Shown: positions 7,498 through 13,684 of the stretch, piece by piece
Layout of the letters: each line of letters starts with the position of its first letter
Numbering within the stretch: position 1 is the first letter of the stretch
Source: Anaerolineaceae bacterium UBA6105
GTDB lineage: Bacteria > Chloroflexota > Anaerolineae > Anaerolineales > Anaerolineaceae
Direction of reading: 5' to 3'
DNA: 26,138 nucleotides
NCBI GenBank assembly: GCA_002423495.1
Contig: DIWN01000053.1
Span: 1 to 26,138, forward strand
Position numbers and translations under genes: made by a program
Notes under the pieces: model-generated
What the model saw: only the letters and a program-made list of their open reading frames with translations
Databases searched by the model: none
Told to the model about the DNA's origin: nothing

Positions 7498-8441
7498 GCC
7501 TGCTCCTTCTGCTTTTCTACCAAATATATGAATACATCTTCCATCAAGATACGCGCTTCTCTCAGAATGCTAATTTGCGCCCCGGCTTTTTTCAACCCAT
7601 CATCGATTCGTGGCATGACCGCATTAGGGTTGCCAACCGACAAGCGCAGGCGGTCGCCGACGGCTCTCCAACTCAATACACCCTCGGTCTGGTCTGCTAC
7701 GGCGCGCAAGGCGTGCCGTGGTCTGGCTTTAACCTCCACAATCTGGAAGGGCATTTGGTTTTCCAGTTCGATAGGCGCGCCGGTTATAAGCATACGTCCC
7801 TGGTTGATGATGCTTACGGTACTGCACCGCTCGGCTTCATCCATGTAAGGTGTGCTGACCAACACGGTTACACCTTGCTGGGTGACCTTTGCAAGCAAAT
7901 GCCACAACTCACGTCTTGAAACCGGGTCCACACCGGTGGTGGGCTCGTCTAACAGCAAAATCTTCGGTTCGTGGATAAGGGCGCAGGCGAGAGCTAGTTT
8001 TTTGCGCATTCCGCCTGAAAGGTTCTCACTGCGGCGGGTGGCGAACTCAGTAAGCCGGGCAAACTCCAGCAATTCATCAATACGTTGATTTTGTTCCCTG
8101 GCAGGGACACCGTTGATGTCGGCAAAGAATTTCAGATTTTCCTTCACGGTCAAATCGGGATATAAACTGAAGGCTTGCGGCATGTACCCTAACAATGCCC
8201 GCACATCTTCGGATTGTTTTATTACGTCAAAACCCGCCAGGTGAGCGGAACCGGATGTCGGCTTTATCACGGTAGACAGAATACGGAGGATTGTGGTTTT
8301 TCCAGCACCGTCGGGACCGACCAGTCCATACAGTTGACCGGACTCGACGGTCAGGTCAATCGTATCAATAGCCGGACGGTCCTCTTTTTTTTGCCCGGGA
8401 TAACGTTTTATAAGTTGAAGAGTTTCAATCGCTATACTCAT
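7494..8441 (-). CDS. ABC exporter ATPase, first nucleotide-binding subunit
   Basis: This partner of the neighbouring ATPase has 315 residues. Walker A is GPDGAGKT (42-49), the signature is intact LSGGM (141-145) and Walker B is ILLLDE (161-166). The position of the switch histidine reads STPYMDEAE, with Pro198 in place of His, so its own ATP site should be hydrolytically poor. The C-terminal extension is DrrA-like. It is the first gene of the exporter block. The 39 bp between the regulator stop and this ATG contain a 20-bp element (8451-8470) that is identical to one before the regulator. GGAAAGG lies close to the ATG. Confidence 0.92.
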   Translation of the reverse strand: MSIAIETLQLIKRYPGQKKEDRPAIDTIDLTVESGQLYGLVGPDGAGKTTILRILSTVIKPTSGSAHLAGFDVIKQSEDVRALLGYMPQAFSLYPDLTVKENLKFFADINGVPAREQNQRIDELLEFARLTEFATRRSENLSGGMRKKLALACALIHEPKILLLDEPTTGVDPVSRRELWHLLAKVTQQGVTVLVSTPYMDEAERCSTVSIINQGRMLITGAPIELENQMPFQIVEVKARPRHALRAVADQTEGVLSWRAVGDRLRLSVGNPNAVMPRIDDGLKKAGAQISILREARILMEDVFIYLVEKQKEQA

Positions 8442-8450
8442 GTCGCCTTT

Positions 8451-8470
8451 CCAAAAAGACCAAAGAATTG
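8451..8470 (-). promoter_or_regulatory. 20-bp element, copy 1 (candidate operator before the ABC genes)
   Basis: On the minus strand this reads CAATTCTTTGGTCTTTTTGG and matches 9200-9219 at all 20 positions. It ends 9 bp before the ATG of the first ATPase gene and lies 9 bp after a TATAAT. TTTGG occurs twice within it, 9 bp apart, so a dimer could bind it as a direct repeat. I infer an operator for the neighbouring winged-helix regulator. Confidence 0.6.
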
Positions 8471-8479
8471 GGCAAAAAT

Positions 8480-8485
8480 ATTATA
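8480..8485 (-). promoter_or_regulatory. Candidate -10 box (TATAAT) for the ABC exporter genes
   Basis: A perfect TATAAT on the minus strand overlaps the regulator's last codons and stop (GTA TAA T). No good -35 is seen 16-18 bp upstream, so the promoter may be weak or need activation. It lies just before operator copy 1. Confidence 0.4.
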
Positions 8486-9191
8486 CTGCGAAGATTGGAG
8501 CAAATACATCCTTCATACTGTCACCCAACCAGCGGCACAGGCGCGGTTCCATATCCATGACAAGAGACTGGTAACGGCGGATATGCTCCAGAAAGAGCAT
8601 ATTCCATTCCACATCGCTATTACTTTCATTCGCCAGCAATCCCAGTGTAAAACCACCCAGCAGCATCAGACCCGAGCGGGTAACCGTGCCCTTCCACTCA
8701 ATAATCTGAGACAGGTGTTCAGCCAGAACCCGACGTCCCTCTCCTTTGCCAAGCCGCAGGATAACGATGGTCATGACTTCAATGCAATAGCGAAGAACAT
8801 CTGGAACATCCGGCGGCACACGCGCCAGTATCTCCTCTGACATTATGCGATCCTGGAATTCGCACGTTCGGATTCTCTCCATTACTTGGGACTTGACACT
8901 ATCCCAATTCCCTAAATCCGTATCTCTTGCTAACTCTGCTAAACGGTGCTGGGCAAGCTCTGTGGGAAGAAATACAATTTCAGACCGCCCCACAGATGGT
9001 TTTTCTGAACCTGTGCGATACTCAGAAGTAACGTACCCCTTCTCTTCAAGCAACCGCAGCATGTCATAGGCGGTGAAGGGACTAACCCCAACCCGTTCTG
9101 CCAGTATCGAGTAATGGATAGGCCCATTTGTTTCCCGATAAAGATCGAGTAAACGCTGAATAAAGACTTCCTGACGCTGAGTAAGTTTCAT
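8481..9191 (-). CDS. Winged-helix transcriptional regulator of the exporter genes
   Basis: The protein has 236 residues. The N-terminal 70 form a winged helix: TQRQEVFIQRLLDLYRE, then ILAERVGVSPFTAYDMLRLLEEKGYVTSEY, with a following basic wing. The rest is mostly helical and I do not recognise it; it may sense a ligand. I chose ATG 9191 rather than the open-frame end at 9212 because the latter would start inside the repeated 20-bp element and leave no ribosome binding site. The gene lies directly upstream of the exporter genes on the same strand, as regulators of YbhF-like exporters often do. A good promoter (TTGACA-17-TACAAT) precedes it, with the 20-bp element over the likely start of transcription. 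I infer an autorepressor that also controls the exporter. Confidence 0.78.
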   Translation of the reverse strand: MKLTQRQEVFIQRLLDLYRETNGPIHYSILAERVGVSPFTAYDMLRLLEEKGYVTSEYRTGSEKPSVGRSEIVFLPTELAQHRLAELARDTDLGNWDSVKSQVMERIRTCEFQDRIMSEEILARVPPDVPDVLRYCIEVMTIVILRLGKGEGRRVLAEHLSQIIEWKGTVTRSGLMLLGGFTLGLLANESNSDVEWNMLFLEHIRRYQSLVMDMEPRLCRWLGDSMKDVFAPIFAV

Positions 9192-9199
9192 TATTTTTC

Positions 9200-9219
9200 C
9201 CAAAAAGACCAAAGAATTG
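9200..9219 (-). promoter_or_regulatory. 20-bp element, copy 2 (candidate operator before the regulator)
   Basis: Identical to 8451-8470. It starts 4 bp after the -10 box at 9224-9229, so it covers the expected transcription start and the first transcribed bases, a classic place for a repressor. It ends 8 bp before the regulator ATG. Confidence 0.62.
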
Positions 9220-9223
9220 TTGA

Positions 9224-9252
9224 ATTGTACGTTGGAAAATACTGAGTGTCAA
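9224..9252 (-). promoter_or_regulatory. Sigma-70-type promoter of the regulator gene
   Basis: On the minus strand: TTGACA at 9252-9247, a 17-bp spacer, and TACAAT at 9229-9224. This is close to consensus and correctly placed for the regulator at 9191. Confidence 0.7.
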
Positions 9253-9290
9253 TGGAAAGGTGCGATGAGGTTGTGAGGAGGTCAGCACAT

Positions 9291-9334
9291 GTTTCAAACC
9301 TTTCTGTTTCAAACATTTCAAACCTGTTTCAACC
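9291..9334. repeat. Cluster of TTTCAAAC repeats
   Basis: GTTTCAAACC (9291), GTTTCAAACA (9306), ATTTCAAACC (9315) and GTTTCAACC (9326) follow each other at steps of 15, 9 and 11 bp. The cluster lies upstream of the regulator promoter and just before a plus-strand TATAAT at 9341-9346. It may be a binding array for a regulator, or slippage-generated sequence. Confidence 0.5.
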
Positions 9335-9410
9335 TGTTTTTATAATAGTATCAGCTCTTGATCCATTCAATGGGCAGGTTGGGAAAAATTCAACTATCCG
9401 AACGTGTTGC

Positions 9411-9467
9411 AAACCCATTCGCAAGGTAATCGTCGTGCCAGGTCGGTTGGTCAATATCGTCGGCTAA
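9411..9467 (+). pseudogene. Remnant of a second leuS 3' end
   Basis: These bases encode KPIRKVIVVPGRLVNIVG and TAA, the LeuS C-terminus. Compared with the intact gene at 403-453, 15 of 16 residues agree, yet 12 of 17 codons differ, 11 of them silently. So this was a real, selected leuS that diverged long before it was lost, not a recent duplication. Upstream, homology fades: SERV is readable in the +1 frame at 9398-9409, and CAGGT..GGGAAA near 9376 recalls the QVNGK motif. This suggests a decayed, frameshifted remnant. A strong terminator follows 21 bp downstream, as expected of a gene end. Confidence 0.8.
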
Positions 9468-9488
9468 CAAATCCCTGTCTCAAACGTT

Positions 9489-9520
9489 AACACGCCAGCA
9501 CCACATGGATCTGGCGTGTT
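9489..9520 (+). terminator. Rho-independent terminator after the leuS remnant
   Basis: AACACGCCAG at 9489-9498 pairs perfectly with CTGGCGTGTT at 9511-9520 around a 12-nt loop, followed by TTTTCATTT. It is probably the original terminator of the lost leuS copy and now insulates the downstream pair. Confidence 0.78.
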
Positions 9521-9761
9521 TTCATTTAATCCCACTCGTTCACGATCAACATGAACACCTGGAACAACCAGTGTTTGTCCAAGCCTGAACGCAAGATTTG
9601 AAAATGCAGGATAAAATATGTTAGTTCAACTATTCATGGAATACACGAACTCTTTATTCTCTCAGTATTGGGATTGACATTTTTCGCTATGGAGTAAATC
9701 AAGACAAAAGAGAGATAGCCCACCAAGGGACTTTCATCCGGTTCAACCACAGGAGGTAGCT
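9521..9761 (+). promoter_or_regulatory. Upstream region of the cobalamin-binding-like/opine dehydrogenase pair
   Basis: No gene is supported here. TTGACA at 9674-9679 could be a -35 box, but the best -10 (TAAATC at 9695-9700, 15-bp spacer) is poor. AGGAGG 6 nt before the ATG at 9762 is an excellent ribosome binding site. I see no cobalamin riboswitch features. A minus-strand open stretch with LysM-like words at about 9530-9620 is discussed as a weak finding. Confidence 0.35.
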
Positions 9762-11390
9762 ATGAAAACTGTAGTTGCGGGGGCATTGGGGGAATGCGTA
9801 CATGTAGCTGGCGTAACCAGTTTTTTACGACTTGCAGAAATTGCAGGCTGGCGGACCGTGTTTTTAGGTCCGGCGGTCTCAGTTGAGCATTTTGTGCAAG
9901 CGATAAAAGAGGAAAAAGCTGACCTGGTCGGCGTATCCTACCGTCTGACTCCTGAAAATGGCGAGCGCCTGTTGGGCGAATTCGCGGAAGCAGCTTCCGA
10001 GCTGCATGAATCTGGCGTCCGCTTTGTGTTCGGCGGCACCCCGCCGGTAGCCCAACGCGCCCAGGCTCTGGGGAGATTTTTTGAGAATTTCTTTGACGGC
10101 AGCCAGCCGACAGACGAAGTTCTGGCATTCCTGCGCGGCGAAAGTCAAGCGGGTGAGGCTGCTCTGAATTATCCCCAGGATCTCATCAGCCGGATCGCGT
10201 GGAAAACACCCTACCCACTATTACGGCACCATTTTGGTTTACCGACCATGGAGGCCAGCCTGGATGGGATCGCGAAGATCACTGAGGCGAAAGCCCTGGA
10301 TGTGATTTCATTGGGGATAGACCAGGACGCGCAGGCGAATTTCTTCCATCCCGAACGCCAGAATCCCCGCGCGAAGGGCGCGGGCGGTGTGCCGGTTCGT
10401 TCTGACCAGGATTACCGTGACCTTTTCGCCGCCTCCCGCCGCGGGAACTTCCCCCTCATGCGCACATATTCCGGAACGGATGACTTCATCCGGCTGGCAG
10501 AGATGTATGTTGAAACTATCAACATCGCCTGGTGCGCCATCCCCCTATTCTGGTTCAACTTGATGGACGGTCGCGGACCGATCCCGCTGAAAGAGTCGAT
10601 TCAAGAGCACCAGGAGGTGATGGCCTGGTATGCCCGGAAAAACATTCCAGTGGAATTGAACGAACCTCACCACTGGGGCATGCGCGACGCTTCAGATGTG
10701 GTTTATGTCACTTCGGCATATCTCTCAGCCTACAACGCCAAAGCCTTTGGGGTCAGCGATTACATCGCGCAGATGATGTTCAACAGCCCGCCCAACCTTT
10801 CAGACGCGATGGACCTGGCAAAAATGCTGGCGATCCTTGAGATGATAGCCGCTTTGGAAGATGAAAACTTTCGCATCTGGCGGCAGACGCGTACGGGCTT
10901 GCTCAGCTATCCGCTGGAGGACAACGCTGCCCGGGCCCATCTGGCAACCAGCATCTATCTGCAGATGGCTCTGAAGCCGCACATCATTCACATTGTTGGC
11001 CACACCGAAGCTGACCATGCCGCGACTGCCTCCGACGTGATTGCCGCCAGCCTGGCTGCCCGGCGCAGTATCGAAAACGCCCTGGCTGGTCAGCCAGACA
11101 TGACGGTTGATCCCACCATCCAAGCTCGCAAAAAATATCTGATTGAGCAGGCACAGATCACTTTGCAGGCGATCAAGAATATTTCCAAAGAGAGTGCCGA
11201 AGACCCGCTTACGGACCCGGCAACGCTGGCGCAAGCCGTCAGGCTTGGCATTTTGGACGCACCTCAACTCAAAAACAATGCCTTCGCCCCTGGCGCTGTC
11301 CGCACGCGTGTGCTGGACGGAGCCTGTGAGACCGTGGACGAAAACGGAAAAATTATCGACGAGCAGACCCGACTGCAAAGCTACTTATAA
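9762..11390 (+). CDS. Cobalamin-binding-domain protein, putative B12-dependent mutase-like enzyme
   Basis: The protein has 542 residues. The first 125 look like a cobalamin-binding Rossmann domain: CVHVAG at 12-17 sits where B12 enzymes have DxHxxG (His14 would be the cobalt ligand, but the Asp is Cys), VGVSYRL at 57-62 matches the SxL motif and FGG at 90-92 the GG motif. The remainder (about 140-470) has barrel-like blocks such as ELNEPHHWGMRDASD and FNSPPNLSDAMDLAKMLA, which remind me of the barrel subunits of glutamate or amino-mutases, but I cannot name a family with certainty. A conserved-looking tail (TLAQAVRLGILDAPQLKNN) follows. The ATG has AGGAGG upstream, and the stop lies 9 bp before the opine-dehydrogenase gene. 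Codon use is like that of its neighbours. It acts in the cytoplasm; its substrate is unknown. Confidence 0.7.
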   Translation: MKTVVAGALGECVHVAGVTSFLRLAEIAGWRTVFLGPAVSVEHFVQAIKEEKADLVGVSYRLTPENGERLLGEFAEAASELHESGVRFVFGGTPPVAQRAQALGRFFENFFDGSQPTDEVLAFLRGESQAGEAALNYPQDLISRIAWKTPYPLLRHHFGLPTMEASLDGIAKITEAKALDVISLGIDQDAQANFFHPERQNPRAKGAGGVPVRSDQDYRDLFAASRRGNFPLMRTYSGTDDFIRLAEMYVETINIAWCAIPLFWFNLMDGRGPIPLKESIQEHQEVMAWYARKNIPVELNEPHHWGMRDASDVVYVTSAYLSAYNAKAFGVSDYIAQMMFNSPPNLSDAMDLAKMLAILEMIAALEDENFRIWRQTRTGLLSYPLEDNAARAHLATSIYLQMALKPHIIHIVGHTEADHAATASDVIAASLAARRSIENALAGQPDMTVDPTIQARKKYLIEQAQITLQAIKNISKESAEDPLTDPATLAQAVRLGILDAPQLKNNAFAPGAVRTRVLDGACETVDENGKIIDEQTRLQSYL

Positions 11391-11399
11391 GGAGCTAAG

Positions 11400-12503
11400 A
11401 TGAGCAAAGAATATACTTTTGGCGTAATTGGAGCTGGCAATGGCGGAAAAGCCATGGCAGCCTACCTGGCATTATTGGGCAAGAAAGTGCGGCTTTTTAA
11501 TCGTACCTTTTTGCACGTGGAAGTCATCGCTGAAAGGCAGGGTATCGACCTGATAAATCCGAATGGGTTGGAGGGTTTTGGAAAATTGGAATTGGTGACC
11601 GACAGCATGGAAGAGCTGTTGGCAGAATCACAGGTCATCATGGTGGTCACCCCCTCCACAGCGCATAAGGATATCGCCATAGCGGCCACGCCTTTCCTGA
11701 GAGATGATCACATTGTGATCCTTCATCCCGGTCGGACCGGCGGAGCCCTGGAATTCGCCGAAACGCTTCGTCAAAATGGCTGTGCTACCACCCCGATCAT
11801 CTCAGAGGCAGAGACTTTCATTTTTGCCAGCAGATCCGAAGGACCCAGCCTTGCACGCATTTTCCGTATCAAGGAATCCGTCCCCCTGGCAGCGCTGCCC
11901 GCCAACCGCACAAAAGAGGTTTTGGAAGCCATCCATACCGTCTTCCCGCAGTACATAAATGGCGGCAATGTTTTGATGACCGGATTAAACAACATGGGAG
12001 CGGTCTTCCATCCCGCGCTTGCGATGCTCAACTCTGGTTGGATCGAAGCCACGCACGGCAATTTTGAGTTCTACGTGGACGGAGTAACGCCCTCGGTTGC
12101 AAGGGTGTTGGAAGTGATCGACCGCGAAAGGGTTACGGTAGCATCAGCCCTGGGATTGCGGGCGCGCACAGGTTTGGAATGGCTCGAGCTGGCGTATAAC
12201 GCGACGGGAGACAACCTCTATGAAGCCATGCATAACCAGACCGGATATAACGGCATTAAGGCCCCCGCAACGCTAAATCACCGCTACATCTTCGAAGAAG
12301 TGCCCATGAGTTTGGTGCCGATCGCTTCGTTTGGAGAACGCTACGGCGTCTCGGTTAACGGCATCCGCAGCATCATCAGCCTGGGCTGCTTCCTGCATAA
12401 TACAGACTTTTGGCGCAAGGGCAGAACCATCGAAAGGCTGGGCATCAAAGAGCTCAGCATCGGCGAGCTAACTCACTTCGTAGAAACTGGTGAAAGGGAC
12501 TGA
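11400..12503 (+). CDS. NAD(P)-dependent opine (octopine/nopaline) dehydrogenase family protein
   Basis: The protein has 367 residues, the usual length. The N-terminal nucleotide fold has GVIGAGNGGKAMAAYLALLG (8-27), followed by the second dehydrogenase-like strand VIMVVTPSTAH. The C-terminal half has NNMGAVFHPALAML (197-210), the conserved Asn and His-Pro region of octopine dehydrogenases, and helical blocks (ERVTVASALGL) that shape the substrate pocket. Family members join an amino acid to a keto acid with NAD(P)H, or act on related amino compounds in the reverse direction. It starts 9 bp after the cobalamin-binding-like gene with GGAG upstream, so the two are one transcription unit. I infer that it uses the partner's product. 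Confidence 0.88.
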   Translation: MSKEYTFGVIGAGNGGKAMAAYLALLGKKVRLFNRTFLHVEVIAERQGIDLINPNGLEGFGKLELVTDSMEELLAESQVIMVVTPSTAHKDIAIAATPFLRDDHIVILHPGRTGGALEFAETLRQNGCATTPIISEAETFIFASRSEGPSLARIFRIKESVPLAALPANRTKEVLEAIHTVFPQYINGGNVLMTGLNNMGAVFHPALAMLNSGWIEATHGNFEFYVDGVTPSVARVLEVIDRERVTVASALGLRARTGLEWLELAYNATGDNLYEAMHNQTGYNGIKAPATLNHRYIFEEVPMSLVPIASFGERYGVSVNGIRSIISLGCFLHNTDFWRKGRTIERLGIKELSIGELTHFVETGERD

Positions 12504-12530
12504 GATTTTCCGACTGCCTGATGCTTAGAA

Positions 12531-12561
12531 AAAACGACCGGCACTAATTGCCGGTCGTTTT
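12531..12561. terminator. Bidirectional terminator between convergent genes
   Basis: AAAACGACCGGCA at 12531-12543 pairs perfectly over 13 bp with 12549-12561 around a 5-nt loop. It lies between the opine dehydrogenase (+) and the broken propeller gene (-) and serves both. Confidence 0.9.
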
Positions 12562-12580
12562 CATAAATATTGAAGGCGAT

Positions 12581-13630
12581 TTAATCTTCCGGAACGTACA
12601 TTGCCACTTCGTTCGTCTCGCGGTTGGTTGCTACAATCAGGCGCTTGCCATCCTGTTCAAAATAGGTCACATTCGCCGGACCACGGTCGCTATCCAAAAG
12701 CTGGAAATGGTATTTGTTATGGTCGTGATCCCAGGTGAGGGCAAGCAATTCTCTTTTGCCCTTGCGATTGCCTATCAGAATAGTTGGCTTGCCTTTGATC
12801 TTCCCGGACCAAATTGCATGCAGGAACTCCACCGGCTCGGGGTGAGCGTAGTCCAGCTCGTACCGGCCGTCCACCAGGCGCCAAATACGCAGAACATCGC
12901 CGTGGAAAGGCGCAAAAGTCAACAATTCCGGCAGTCCATCGCCGTCCAGGTCAATCAGAGTGCCATCGCTGCAAGCTTCATCGAGCAGCTTTTCAAGCTT
13001 CCAGGCTGGCTGTTCGGGGCTGGGTGGGGTGACTTTGAACACGCCGTTTTCAGCACTGACCAGCGAAAAAGGACGTCCGTTCTCATAACAGCGGTAGTAG
13101 CCGTGGTTTCTGGTGAGCCCTTCTGCCAACACGCTCAGATCGAGTTTGGCATCCTCAGCCAGCAAATCCTCGGGCAATTCGGTGATAAAAATCTTGCCCG
13201 GGTGGGTTCAGTCTTCCTTGTATTCATGCCCGGATTTCAGCGTGCAAGCGATCAGGTAGTTCTTCTCAGGGGTCACCAGCACGTCAAAGCGATGCACAAA
13301 AGGCAGCTCTGCCACAGTCTTCACCTGCCAGTTGCCGTTCGCGAGATAAGCCAGCACAATGCGTGCATTCAATGAGTCATTGGGTCCGTAAAATTCCTGG
13401 GTGGCAAGGAACTGATCCGCCTTACCCGGAACAGGCACCAAAGACATCACACCGCCCGGATCCTGCCAAATCTGCTCCACCAACTTGCCTTCAAGATCAA
13501 AAAAGAAGCAACCCCCCGCCTTTTCTGTGGCGATCAGGAAGCCCTTTTTGCCCCGCAGCGTGGTTGGGCAAACTGAATAACACTTTTCCAACTCCGCGAT
13601 TGCATGCTTGGTAAACTTGATCTCAGTCAT
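12581..13630 (-). pseudogene. Beta-propeller-like protein gene interrupted by an in-frame TGA
   Basis: I do not recognise the family. The frame runs from ATG 13630 (GGAGAG upstream) to 12581 without a shift but is broken by TGA at 13208-13210, after GHEYKED. Beyond the stop it continues as THPGKIFITELPEDL with normal coding character. The full product would have about 349 residues. Seen: short repeats with FFFDLEGKLVEQIWQDPGG, and IDLDGDGLPELLTF, an FG-GAP/EF-hand-like DxDGDG loop, so a beta-propeller is likely. There is no signal peptide. A single change from TGG (Trp) would explain the stop; readthrough or a sequencing error are alternatives. The second half has only a TTG without a ribosome binding site. 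It is the last gene of the SorC-HPr-EI operon. Confidence 0.72.
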
Positions 13631-13652
13631 CTCAATCTCTCTCCTATAAATA

Positions 13653-13675
13653 CGCCTGCCCAACATGGGCAGGCG
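13653..13675 (-). terminator. Hairpin between ptsI and the broken gene (possible attenuator)
   Basis: CGCCTGCCC at 13653-13661 pairs perfectly with GGGCAGGCG at 13667-13675 around a 5-nt loop. On the minus strand it is followed by TATTTATAGGAG, too poor in U for a strong terminator. It may stop part of the transcription or stabilise the ptsI end. Confidence 0.5.
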
Positions 13676-13684
13676 CTGGATTTC

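Noticed and set aside
9192..9212. The longer N-terminus for the winged-helix regulator
   Set aside because: The upstream start lies inside the repeated 20-bp element and has no ribosome binding site; ATG 9191 starts right at the fold.
9521..9761. Cobalamin riboswitch before the cobalamin-binding-like gene
   Set aside because: No B12-box-like sequence or set of long stems was seen; the region is AT-rich and short.
12581..13177. The second half of the broken gene as an independent protein
   Set aside because: Its only start is a TTG without a ribosome binding site, and the coding-like sequence continues upstream right up to the TGA.
13208..13210. TGA read as selenocysteine
   Set aside because: No Cys-homologue context or selenoprotein motif is visible, and I could not identify a SECIS-like hairpin right after the TGA.
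12548..13375. A 275-codon plus-strand open frame opposite the broken propeller gene
   Set aside because: The minus strand has a good ribosome binding site, protein-like repeats and operon context. The plus frame starts inside the terminator hairpin and has no motif.
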